From Salarias fasciatus (lineage: Eukaryota; Chordata; Actinopteri; Blenniiformes; Blenniidae): a stretch of DNA of 64,000 nt. The DNA lies in assembly GCF_902148845.1 (NCBI RefSeq), contig NC_043761.1, positions 6,647,899 to 6,711,898 on the forward strand, given 5' to 3'. Under the pieces are notes generated by a model. That model saw nothing but the letters and a program-made list of their open reading frames with translations. It did not search any database and had not been told where the DNA came from. Both the position numbers and the translations under genes were made by a program. Shown here piece after piece: positions 55,070 through 64,000 of this stretch; within the stretch, counting starts at the first letter, position 1; each line of letters opens with the position of its first letter.

Positions 55070-56602
55070 ATGGACGTCAACAAGCGACAGTGGATGAGGG
55101 ACGCCGTGCTGGCGCTTTTACCGCTCGCTGTGCTGCGGGGGTTTCCCCTCGGGGAAGCGGTCCCCAACGCATCCCCGCTGGTGGGGTCCAACTGGGGGAA
55201 CCCGAGGAGATACGTTCACCTACAGACATCCACGGACCTCAACAACTTCTACTTGGAGATCCGATTGGATGGCACGGTGCGCAAATCCACGGCGAGGGGC
55301 TCATACAGTAAGAGGCGCATTCCATCGCTTTGAAATGTTCTAAAGTTTCAATATGGAGCTCATCTCTAATTCTCTAATCATTAAATCTCTCCTGTCTTCT
55401 TCCTGCAGCTGTGATTCTCCTGAAGGCAGAGACCCGGGAGCGCATCGCCATCCTCGGCGTGAAGAGCAGTCGCTACCTGTGCATGGACCTGGAGGGCACT
55501 CCGTTCTCGTCTGTGAGCAAAACACACACTTTATCCACACTTGACTGTCACAGACAACCTAATCGATCCCCTTCCACAGGATCCTCCATTCTCTTTGGTT
55601 TGGCGCTGATTACGCAACCCTTTTACTTTTACGCACAAATATCCCCAGAGTAAGATTTTCCACCAATCAATTCCAAAATTCGGAATATCATGTTTGGCAA
55701 GAAATAAAATCTCAACAACATGTGTCGGGAGTCCACAGTTACGTTTTTTGACTTGTGTTCACCTCAGACCGTTTTTGGATCATTTACCAGAATTGCGCGT
55801 TATTCTGCTTTCATGCTGCAATAGGACCAAATTACCAAATAAAGTTAGGTTAAAAGCGCATTTTTCTTTCAAAACTGAGGGCTGTACTTTTTTTTTTTAA
55901 TTCTGGGTTTATTCCAATATTTATCTGCACCTTCTTTTGCTTTATTATTGTTCGTTCTTCTGCGCCGGAAAGCTTTTACGCAGCTTTGAAGTAGCTGAAT
56001 GGCTCTGTTACTGCTTATTTCTTTAGAAATACATGATTTAGCTGTTATAGAAAAGTAAAGACTGCAAATTTGAATAAATTTTGTCATAAATTTTGCTGAA
56101 TTCCTATTGTTTTTCTCTGCGTTTTCAGCCCACCTGCCTCAGAGACGAGTGCCTCTTCAACCACAAGCTCCTGGAGAACAACCGGGACGTGTACTACTCC
56201 ACCCGGAACAGCATCCTCTTCAACCTGGAGGGCTCCCGGCAGGTGTACTCCGCGGGCCAGAACCTCCCCCAGACCTCCCTCTTCCTCCCCAAGAAGAACA
56301 CCGTGCCGCTGGAGCGTCTCCTGCTGCACCGGGAGAAGCGCAACCAGCTGCTGGACCCCTCCGACCCGCACAGCGTCTACCTGGGCCGCACGGAGGAGGC
56401 CTCGGACTCCCGGGCCGTGCCGGAGGACGACGCCGAGCTGGAGCCGGAGCCGGAGGCGGAAGCGGAGGCGGAGGCGGAAGTCGGGGACGACGGACGCAAC
56501 GTGTCCCGGGAGACCGGTGCGCTGGCCCCGGCCAACCACGACCCCTGGGGCGTGCACGCGCCCCACCAGGGCAGCCCCCGGAGCTCCGGGGTCATGGGCT
56601 GA
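55070..56602 (+). CDS. fgf23: Fibroblast growth factor 23
   Basis: FGF23 is the endocrine FGF that lowers phosphate and calcitriol through Klotho and FGFR. Three exons: 55070-55307, 55409-55512, 56129-56602; total 816 bases, 271 residues (human 251). A signal peptide (about 1-30) precedes AVPNASPLVGSNWG, closely matching the mature human N-terminus (YPNASPLLGSSWG). The trefoil has SSRYLCMDLEG and DECLFNHKLLENNRDVYYS, keeping the disulfide Cys pair of human FGF23, with an extra Cys at PTC. The hormone-inactivating cleavage site is REKR at 182-185 (56330-56341), replacing human RHTR, so the protective O-glycosylated Thr is missing. The C-terminal tail contains a Glu-Pro/Glu-Ala repeat and an NVS glycosylation site. 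The first and second introns are 101 and 616 bp. Confidence 0.95.
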
Positions 56603-56884
56603 CCCCTCCTCCAGCTCCGCGTGAGTTCAGCTGTTCATGGGCAGAAAAAAGAAAAAAAAAAAAAAAAACCCAACAGGAGCGAGGAGGTCTTCACACACTG
56701 CTTTCTGAGCGTGTGTTCAGTCTTTAGTCGTTAAAAGCAGTGTGTTAATACACTGAATGAACGTTACACTTGACTTGCAACCCCTTTTGCACAATTTAAA
56801 ACACAATCTTTATATCTTTTTTTTTAATCTATAACTTCCTTCTTTCTGTTCTGTAATTACTGCGTAACTTTAATTTTGTAAAAC

Positions 56885-56890
56885 AATAAA
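56885..56890 (+). terminator. fgf23 polyadenylation signal (proximal)
   Basis: AATAAA about 280 bp past the stop. Two further signals near 57505 and 57520, followed by GT-rich DNA, could give a longer 3' UTR. Confidence 0.6.
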
Positions 56891-57539
56891 TAGTCTGCAT
56901 TCTTTACTTTTAAACGTCTGATTGCCAGGAATAAGAACTAGATTTACTCTTTGAAAAGCAGCAAAGCTTTCTTTGGTTTTGGGGAATCTCTTTTAATTGA
57001 GGGTTGGTTTGTTTTTACAGCTGGACTGAGAAAAAAAAAACATCAGATATGCAAACTAGGCAAGCATAAGTTAATTTAAAGGATGATCTTAAAAGAGTGG
57101 CATTTATTAGTGTTAAGGTTTTAGTGTGTTAAATTGAGTGATTCTCATATTTTTAAGACTGTTGTTTGCCACCAAAACTGATATAACTCCTCCAAAAATC
57201 TCTTCAGTTACTTAAAAAGGTGCAGTTCATCTACATTTCTCATGAATCAAAGTAAGTAAATCCAGGTGTTGCACACATCGTCCTGCTATCTGACTTTTAC
57301 AGGTGCTGGGCACCACCAGCAAAAACAATTTTAAAAAGAAACAGTCCCAAAGAGTATTTATTTATTTAAATCCTTTCCTTTGTTGTTATTTATGGTATTT
57401 ATAAGGTTGTGTTACAGTAGGAGGACATATGTACATAGATGAGAAACTGAGTTTGTCTTTGAATGTATGCTGCGGAGGAAGTTTTGAATCTTGAATTTAG
57501 GACAAAATAAACTTGCAAAATAAACTTTGTCTGTGTCCG

Positions 57540-58960
57540 TGTGTTGTTTTATGCTGTGCCAGGCCAAATTGTGTCTTTATGAATGGAGTGATGTGAAGAA
57601 AATGACACGAAAGGGCCAATTTTACAAAGACGGAGAGCAATGAGAGCATCCCAGGAACAAAATAGTCTGGCAACACTTTACAGCATAACATCAGCACAGC
57701 TAGTATTTAATACCTATCAAAAGGTTTGAGCACATCTATTAACTTTTCATGTGAATAGTTAATGCATTTTGTAATTTTTTGAACATGACAAACCTGATCA
57801 GTTGTACACATTAAGGGAAAACTCATTTATACTTTCACGTTACACACAAAATGTGTGGAGAAGTTTACAGTTTTAGGATGTACAGCTGCTCCTTTAGCTT
57901 CAGAAATATTAATGTTTACTGTAGTTAAACTACATCACCGAACATTAAATAGTCCGGTCACACTTTTGGGCACGACACAGTCGTTTGCATGAGACATTTA
58001 AATGCCAATATTTTGATTTCCCAGCTTCACTGACCTGTTTGGAAAGTCCGTGCAAAACCAAACAAGCTGTAAATATAGAAGTGTTTTCAAAAGACAGCAC
58101 AATACAGGAGCCGAGAGTCAATGTTCCAAAATTTCAGTCTCCAGGAGATTAAAAAAAATTCTAGTTTGAAGTTATTTAAAGACGACTGAGCAGCTTCTGA
58201 CCAATTTCAACTGCAGAGCTCAAACTGTTCAACCATTATTGCTATTTCACACAACACAAGAGTAAAACTGCAGAAGTCAAGCTGTAAAATAGGATAATAG
58301 TAAAAATTAAACAATTGTGAAATGTATCTAGTACGTGTTTTGTATAAAGTCATCTTTATGTCCTGAAAATTGAGTTAAATGTAACAATTTTCTTTATTCT
58401 TCACCTCAGATCTGCCTCTGCACTTTCATTTGTTCCGCTTGGGCTGTTTTTCTTTTGGTGGCAAATGTCTCTCTCTGACACTGCAGACGGGGTATTTTGA
58501 ATTATTATTTCCACCAGTTTTCAGAAACCACATAAATCAATGTGGCTGTATTAATACCATGCGGCATTCGAGGTTTAATCAGGGTCTGTGACCACTTTAG
58601 GAAATTATCTTAAACCCTTTATAGGACACACACTAAAATACTAACTCAACGTGAGTCTTTAAACATGTTCTGTCCATTTTACATTCAATAAAATCAGCTG
58701 ACAAATATTAAAAAGAGATTTATCTCCAAGTAGAATTTGCTACGGATCACCTCCCAAAACAACTATGGGAATTAGTCTATGGTAGACTGTTTCCTTGTGA
58801 TAAGAATTCTCAACAATCAATCCACTGCCTTGGAAAACTTAATGATTTTCTTTTAAAAATGTCATACTTGTAAAAATGTGCATTCAAGCAATGAGCAGCA
58901 AAGCTCAGGAATTTAAAAGAAAAGCAGTTTCACATGAGCAGACAAGATCAGGCAAATTAT
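57540..58960. other. fgf23-tigar intergenic spacer
   Basis: AT-rich DNA between two converging genes, with no exon or repeat I can name. The right end probably belongs to the tigar 3' UTR. Confidence 0.5.
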
Positions 58961-58967
58961 TTATCTG

Positions 58968-58973
58968 TTTATT
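58968..58973 (-). terminator. Candidate tigar polyadenylation signal
   Basis: AATAAA on the minus strand about 370 bp past the tigar stop codon. Confidence 0.45.
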
Positions 58974-59339
58974 CCTCTGATTGTACAAAACCGCTCACTC
59001 CACAACTTAAAGTGATCTCATGTCATATTGCACAATATCAGCTGAAACCCAACTGTCAGTGTTTGATCAGACAATAAATAATTTTAACTTTGGTATAAGA
59101 TGATAAAAGAAAAAAAATACAATTATAAAAGATAAAGAGTGACACACAAGGTGCTTTGTGTTCTACAGATAAGAGGGAATGATTTCATAAAAGATACAGT
59201 ACTGCATAATGACTGTTGTTCCACAGTAAAACACTGATTAAACTTCCACCCTGCTGCGTTTAGTTGCCTGTGCTCTACTGAGGTCTTTTCTTTTTCCCTT
59301 CCGTGTTGTTTATAGTCCGTCAGACAGCTTTTCTGCGGT

Positions 59340-62300
59340 TCACTGGGCCTCAGCGAGGCTTTCCAGGTGCTCCTTCCTGTTGGTGAACACACAGCGGGCG
59401 GCGGAGAGCGCGGGCCGGGGCTCGGACGGGCTCACGGTGAGCAGGAAGCGGCTGACTCCCGTGTTGGGACAGGGCGAGAACAGGTGCGACATCTTCACCC
59501 CCGCGGGCAGCGAGCAGTTCAAGTCCTCCACCAGGTGTCTGACGGCGACGCGGATGTAGGCGCCGTGGCTCACCACCAAGGCGTGAACAGTCACTCCCTG
59601 GAGGCCGTCGTGGGCTGAGCCGGCGGCGGCGGCGGCCGCTCCGCCTGCCGATGAGGAGGCATCGGGCTCAGACTGGCTGTGTTTGTCCAGCATCTGCTTG
59701 AAGAGGACTTGGAGGAACTTTTTGAATCGGAGCCTCACCTGAAAGTAAGGTGACAGCGAAGTGGGCGATCAGCATTGGACTCTGACGCCGGAGAGCCTGC
59801 GGGCTTCAGTGAAGAGTCAGCAACCTGCTGCGAGCACAACGGCCGTCTACTGTCCCTGAGTGTCTCCACTGCTGCTCTCTTTTTCAGGGCTCAACACAGC
59901 AAGCCAGTGCAAACACAACTGTTTCGGTAACAGGGCGGAAACTCAGGGCCACCGATACTCAACTCCAAGCACGAAATTTAAGAGACACAAAATCAACACC
60001 AGTCCATGATAGCTAAAATCAGGCACGGGATAATTACTGTGAAAAGCACAAACTATCAATCCGGGACACAAACATCCCAAAAAAAACCATGCTAAAAGGT
60101 CAATATTACAACATTCAGACTCTTTAGAGTTAAAGATCAAAACGCACCAATAGTGATTTTTATTGGGGGAGCAGAAAAACTGCAGATTATATGCCGAAAT
60201 TAAATGTTTCATTTGTTATGAACTTAAATGTAGAGGCGAATTAAAATCCTCTGGCAGGTCTTTTAAGTTAAGCTCATTTGCTACAAAAATCATGTCTTTG
60301 ATTATGTTGTAAAACGTCATTCAAAATAGCTCTGAAAGTTATTAAAGGTTATTATTAAGTAAATTTCTCTAATACGTTTAGTTTGACTTACGTTTTAATT
60401 TGTTGTTTATGTTAAAAATTCTATACTAGAGGTCAGACCAGTGAAATTACACAACACTAATGCACAAACATCCACAAATTCAAATATTTCAGTGCAAATA
60501 TGAATGCATGCATGTGACTGTAATATTTTTAAAATAAGCCTAATTTCAAAATGTATCCTGGTGCAGACAGTGAGATGTCAATTTCAATCCTGCTGCAAAG
60601 ACTCATCAGTCTGCACAGCCATCTGACCGGCCACAGTGGACCCGCTGACACCCCAGGTTTGGCCCACAGACCATATGTTTGACAGAGAGAACCACCACGA
60701 AAATAAGAGTGTAACGCTCCTTATTGTCAGGACACAGCCCCGTAAGAAGAGGAATGTCTTTTGCATTCTCTGATCCATTATTTGAAATTCACAAACGTGC
60801 AATGTGTGTATTATCCAAATACTCGATTAATCGCTGAAATATTTGATGGAACGCACGACTTCAGAAAGAATCAATAGCTGCAGTCCTACTTAGAAGTATA
60901 TCGATATAGCTTTTTCCGTTAAAATATTTACTGATCTTGCAATTTTCAATATTTTAGGAAAATGTCAATGTATCATAAATATTGATATATCACCCAGCCC
61001 AATATCAAACATTCTAAAACTCTCACACACTGAAAAAATAAACATTTCATAGCTAAAAATGCAGCAGCAAATGGCCACGAACAGCAAATTGACTGTCAGT
61101 CTGATTATTTCCATCACTCCTCATGCAGCTTCGCCCAGGAGTACTCAAGGTGGATTAAAGGGATTCATCACTGCAATAGTATAGGAAACGGCCTGAGAGC
61201 TGTGACTGCTATATTTATAAGGTTGATCCTTGTTTTTCCCAACACAAAACACAACAAGAAAAATGTCTGGTGCTTCAAGTTTCCCCTTATTGTGTGGTAA
61301 TACCCAGGATAAACACACGGTGGTGCTGTTGCACAGACAATATACTGAACTTGAAGATAAAAAGTATTGAATGTATATAATGTGTGTGCGTGTGTGCGTA
61401 TGTGTGTGTGTGTGTGTGTGTCACCTGGCCCTCTGTCTCTCCTCCTGGTGGTGTGTAATCACGACATGCCTGCCCAGCAGCATTAGCCATGTTCTTCAGG
61501 TCCTCTTTGTGTCGACCCTCAGCGATGCCGAAGCCCTGAAAGCACAGAGCAGTTATTCCTCAGAAATCAAAGGAAGTGGTGTGAAGCTGCCACGGTGGGA
61601 AGCCGGTCTTACTCTCTCTCGGAGCAGTGGCTCCAGAGTCATCTTCACGCCTTCACAATGAGCGTTGTTTCTCAGAATAATCTCAGCCGTCTGAGGAAGG
61701 AAGCAACAGTGATGCACTGTGAGTCAAACTACAGACACGAGTGTCAATGCAACATCTGTGAAAAGAAATGTCAATGTCCATGCTGGTCCCACCTGCACGG
61801 CCCTCTGCAGGTTACTGACGAACACACAGGTGAAGGGGACGTCTTTGAGGTACTGTCCAACAGCCTCACACTGCTGCAGGCCTGTCTCCGACAGCAGCGT
61901 GTCCACACCCTGACCTGGGAGCACAAAGTCCACATTAACACCAACAGCCTTTTTCTACTGTCTCTAGCCTCTTTATTTCTATTTTAAATGGCACCACATT
62001 TGTCAAGGACATGCATTTGTGGGATGAGATGCAGAGCTACATCAATGAGTTGTGCTCATTGAGAACTTGTCATATGCTCACAGAATAGAAAATACTTTAT
62101 TAATCCCAAAAGGAAAATCACTGCATACAGTTTATCTGCCAAGAAATACTTTTCTCATATGTTATACCCCTTTCCCACTGCAATTAGCGGGTCGTCCCGT
62201 GTTTGCGACCCGCTAACTATCGCCTTTTTAGACGCCTTTCCCACCGCCTGCTGGCGAGCCGCACCGCTGCGTTTTCCCGCACCGATGGTGTCCCACGTTG

Positions 62301-63707
62301 ATGACATCATCGGCGCGACGGAGCAAAACGAAAGTAAACAATGCAGCGGAAAACAGTCCCTGTTACCTGTAGACAAATCTCCTCTTCCCCACGGATCAGG
62401 GGAAGCTCTCTGGTCTCGCTATCTTGCCATTTCTGGGTCGTATGGACGAAGGAAATCTCACGCTGTGTCCAGAAACAACAACTAGCGCGCTAACTTAGCC
62501 GCGCTGCGTCGACGTCATCATTACCCCTTTCCCACTGGCCAAAAAACCCGTTTAAACCCGCTAAGTCGTGGCAGTGGGAAAAGGTTTGACCCGGGATTTC
62601 GACCCGAGTCGTTCACCCTGCAAATTTACCTGCTGACCCGGTAAATTCCCGGGTCAGCTTTCTACTGGCTTTTAGTGGGAGGAACTTACATGATGACGTC
62701 GACGCAGCGCGGCTAAGTTAGCGCGCTAGTTGTTGTTTCTGGACACAGCGTGAGATTTCCTTCGTCCAGACGGCCCAGAAATGGCAAGATAGCGAGACCA
62801 GAGAGCTTCCCCTGATCCGTGGGGAAGAGGAGATTTGTCTACAGGTAACAGGGACTGTTTCCGCTGCATTGTTTACTTTCATTTTTCTCCGTCGCGCTGA
62901 TGATGTCATCAACGTGGGACACCATCAGTGCGGGAAAGCGCAGCGATGCGGCTCGCCAGGAGGCGGTGGGAAAGGCGTCTAAAAAGGCGATAGTTAGCGG
63001 GTCGCAGACACGGGTCGACCCGCTAGTTGCAGTGGGAAAGGGGTAATGTAAGTTCCTCCCACTAAAAGCCGGTAGAAAGCTGACCCGGGAATTTACCGGG
63101 TCGATTGCAGGGTGAACGACCCGGGTCGAAATCCCGGGTCAAACCTTTTCCCACTGCCACGACTTAGCGGGTTTAAACGGGTTTTTTGGCCAGTGGGAAA
63201 GGGGTGTTACATTCTTATTTTGTCACGTATTTGTTTGGCTCTTTCTGGAGGTGCACACGAGTGTCTTATACTATGTTCACACAGAATGATTTACACTGAT
63301 TTTAAGATTAAACCTTGAATTTCAATAGGAATGTTTCATCGCTATCTGGTTGAATTTGTGTTTGATGTGTGTCATTTTACCTTGCAGCAGCTTGTCTCTG
63401 TTGTACTGCGTCTCCCCGCTGAGTACAAACAAAGACGATTAGATGAAAATAAACCTGATTTCAGCTGTTTAGTAGAGGAAACAACACACTGTCCCGAAGC
63501 AAGACATCAAGTTTACACAGCTCGGGGGCGAAGACGTCCAGCGGCCATGCTTCAGTAACAACTGAGAGGACACGCTGCTTCTCCGAACCCCCCGCCCCGC
63601 TACCGCACAGAAAAACTCTGTCTGAGGTGCCATGGAGGCAGACGAGTACAAATTAGCCATTAAATGTACACTTACTGTCGCACCATCGTCAAACTGAAGG
63701 TAAACAT
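59340..63707 (-). CDS. tigar: TP53-induced glycolysis and apoptosis regulator (fructose-2,6-bisphosphatase)
   Basis: TIGAR is a histidine-phosphatase-superfamily enzyme that lowers fructose-2,6-bisphosphate and diverts glucose to the pentose phosphate pathway. Six exons (minus): 63676-63707, 63381-63418, 61793-61914, 61613-61690, 61425-61535, 59340-59738; total 780 bases, 259 residues (human 270). Catalytic residues are kept: RHGE with phospho-acceptor His11, Glu89 in LLRERGFG, and His185 in VVSHGAY (human His198). The TPPGGET motif is at about 116-122. Residues 155-170 form a Ser/Gly/poly-Ala insert coded by a GCC-rich tract. Exon 5 ends against a CA repeat, so its donor reads CAG|GTGACACACA. 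Intron 2 contains nested MITEs. The promoter side has ETS, CRE (TGACGTCA, 63757-63764) and CACGTG (63766-63771) sites. ccnd2 is expected beyond the right edge but is not in view. Confidence 0.94.
60590..60695 (-). mobile_element. hAT MITE end remnant
   Basis: GGTTTGGCCCACAGACCATA followed by TGTTTGACAGAGAG resembles the right subterminal end of the hAT MITE at 52.6 kb (TTTTGGCCCACAG...GTTTGACACCCC), more diverged. It lies in tigar intron 5. Confidence 0.5.
60815..61005. mobile_element. Decayed teleost DNA-element fragment
   Basis: ACTCGATTAATCG, AGCTGCAGTCCTA and GATATATCACCCAGCCC are phrases of common fish DNA-transposon-derived repeats. The element ends are unclear. Confidence 0.4.
61379..61421. 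repeat. (TG)n microsatellite at the tigar exon 5 donor
   Basis: An imperfect TG run (CA on the coding strand) begins within 4 bases of the exon 5 splice donor. Confidence 0.9.
62085..62125 (-). mobile_element. LINE/SINE tail fragment
   Basis: ACTTTATTAATCCCAAAAGG is the reverse complement of a typical fish LINE 3' terminus, like that at 19.7 kb. Confidence 0.45.
62165..63206 (-). mobile_element. Outer non-autonomous DNA transposon (MITE), interrupted
   Basis: Terminal inverted repeats TACCCCTTTCCCACTG and CAGTGGGAAAGGGGT bound a MITE of about 516 bp that is split at 62521/63048 by a second copy. The left part (62165-62521) and right part (63048-63206) join into a sequence that is the reverse complement of the insert. 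It is in tigar intron 2. The outer flanks share GTTA. There is no coding capacity. Superfamily is not assigned; PIF/Harbinger-like groups are possible. Confidence 0.88.
62522..63045 (+). mobile_element. Inner MITE of the same family, inverted, inserted in the outer copy
   Basis: A 524-bp copy with ends TACCCCTTTCCCACTGGCC and TTGCAGTGGGAAAGGGGTA. It is flanked by AT at 62520-62521 and 63046-63047, consistent with a 2-bp target duplication, since the uninterrupted outer sequence would read ATCATGTAAG. The two copies are highly similar throughout, so the insertion looks recent. Two long inverted-repeat pairs result: 62165-62521 with 62691-63045, and 62522-62690 with 63048-63206. Confidence 0.88.
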
Positions 63708-63725
63708 CTTCGCCGGCTGCTGCGT

Positions 63726-63775
63726 GCTACTTCCGGGAAGTACTGCTGCAGGTCTGTGACGTCACCACGTGCGTC
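63726..63775 (-). promoter_or_regulatory. tigar promoter elements
   Basis: Within 70 bp upstream of the tigar ATG are an ETS-like site (ACTTCCGGGAAG), a full CRE (TGACGTCA, 63757-63764) and an E-box CACGTG (63766-63771). No p53 site was recognised. Function is inferred. Confidence 0.55.
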
Positions 63776-63779
63776 ATGA

Positions 63780-64000
63780 CGCATTGCAGTGCTACGTAAA
63801 GCACTGCGTCCTTAGTGCATTATATATTTTCATTGTTAATAATACATTTAATTTTAAAGCACTTTTCAATGCACTCAAGGTCGCTATACAAAGATAAAAC
63901 TACATAATTCAAAAACAATTAAATAATAAAGAGAAAAAAGAAATGCAATTAATTAAATAATTTACTACATAATTTCACATGTTCCTTCCTAGTTTGGATG
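63780..64000. other. AT-rich right edge, nothing recognised
   Basis: Upstream of tigar the DNA is AT-rich and ends the window. TTTTCAATGCACTCAAGGTCGC near 63865 resembles a phrase of the common fish SINE family (AGCACTTTTC...), too short to call. Confidence 0.5.

Noticed and set aside
56084-56566. 160-codon minus-strand frame opposite fgf23 exon 3
   Set aside because: It is the antisense of the acidic, GC-rich fgf23 tail, translating as Arg/Leu/Val repeats.
62159-62485. 108-codon frame within the nested MITE
   Set aside because: Repeated in mirrored form in the inverted copy; no transposase motif, simply unselected MITE DNA.

Overview
The window is nuclear DNA of a ray-finned fish, probably a spiny-rayed teleost. 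The genes have many short exons with GT-AG introns, often only 70-100 bp long. Microsatellites are dense (CA/TG, CT/GA, TA, an ATATG-type repeat), and the dispersed repeats are typical teleost SINE/MITE families. Every confident gene is a vertebrate orthologue. I saw no bacterial genes, CRISPR array, rRNA, intact tRNA, retroviral or LTR element.

Layout, left to right: 1-4.5 kb is AT-rich with no gene. The terminal exon of bcl2l13 (-) lies at 5.4-6.3 kb. From 6.3 to 10.8 kb is intron or upstream DNA in which I could not find the other bcl2l13 exons. atp6v1e1 (+, nine coding exons) spans 11.05-16.3 kb behind a promoter with a CLEAR-like box. ada2 (+, nine coding exons) spans 17.6-20.9 kb. galnt8 (-, eleven exons) spans 21.3-25.0 kb, tail-to-tail with ada2. 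rad51ap1 (-, nine exons) spans 26.25-29.8 kb. A gene desert of about 14 kb follows, with GC-richer islands that may be regulatory. fgf6 (+, three exons) spans 44.55-47.9 kb. A second gene-poor stretch at 48-55 kb holds a hAT MITE, a SINE and a possible unannotated transcription unit. fgf23 (+, three exons) spans 55.07-56.6 kb. tigar (-, six exons) spans 59.3-63.7 kb; one of its introns carries a MITE nested inside an inverted copy of itself.

The order fuses two blocks that, from memory, lie apart in human. The block bcl2l13-atp6v1e1-ada2 matches human 22q11 with cecr2 and slc25a18 missing. The block galnt8-rad51ap1-fgf6-fgf23-tigar matches 12p13 with akap3, ndufa9, dyrk4 and c12orf4 missing. 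Relative orientations are kept.

The genes do not form one pathway. Their products are a mitophagy/apoptosis factor, a V-ATPase stalk subunit, a secreted adenosine deaminase, a Golgi O-glycosyltransferase, a RAD51 cofactor, a muscle-type FGF, the phosphate hormone FGF23, and a fructose-bisphosphatase-like enzyme. Exon models were built by hand from splice sites, reading phase and remembered human proteins. For the seven complete models the exon lengths sum to whole codons ending in a stop. I found no convincing new biological system. The most notable items are the nested MITE, the changed active-site residue and GC-AG intron in ada2, the altered FGF23 cleavage site, the bcl2l13 model with missing exons, and the possible transcription unit between fgf6 and fgf23.
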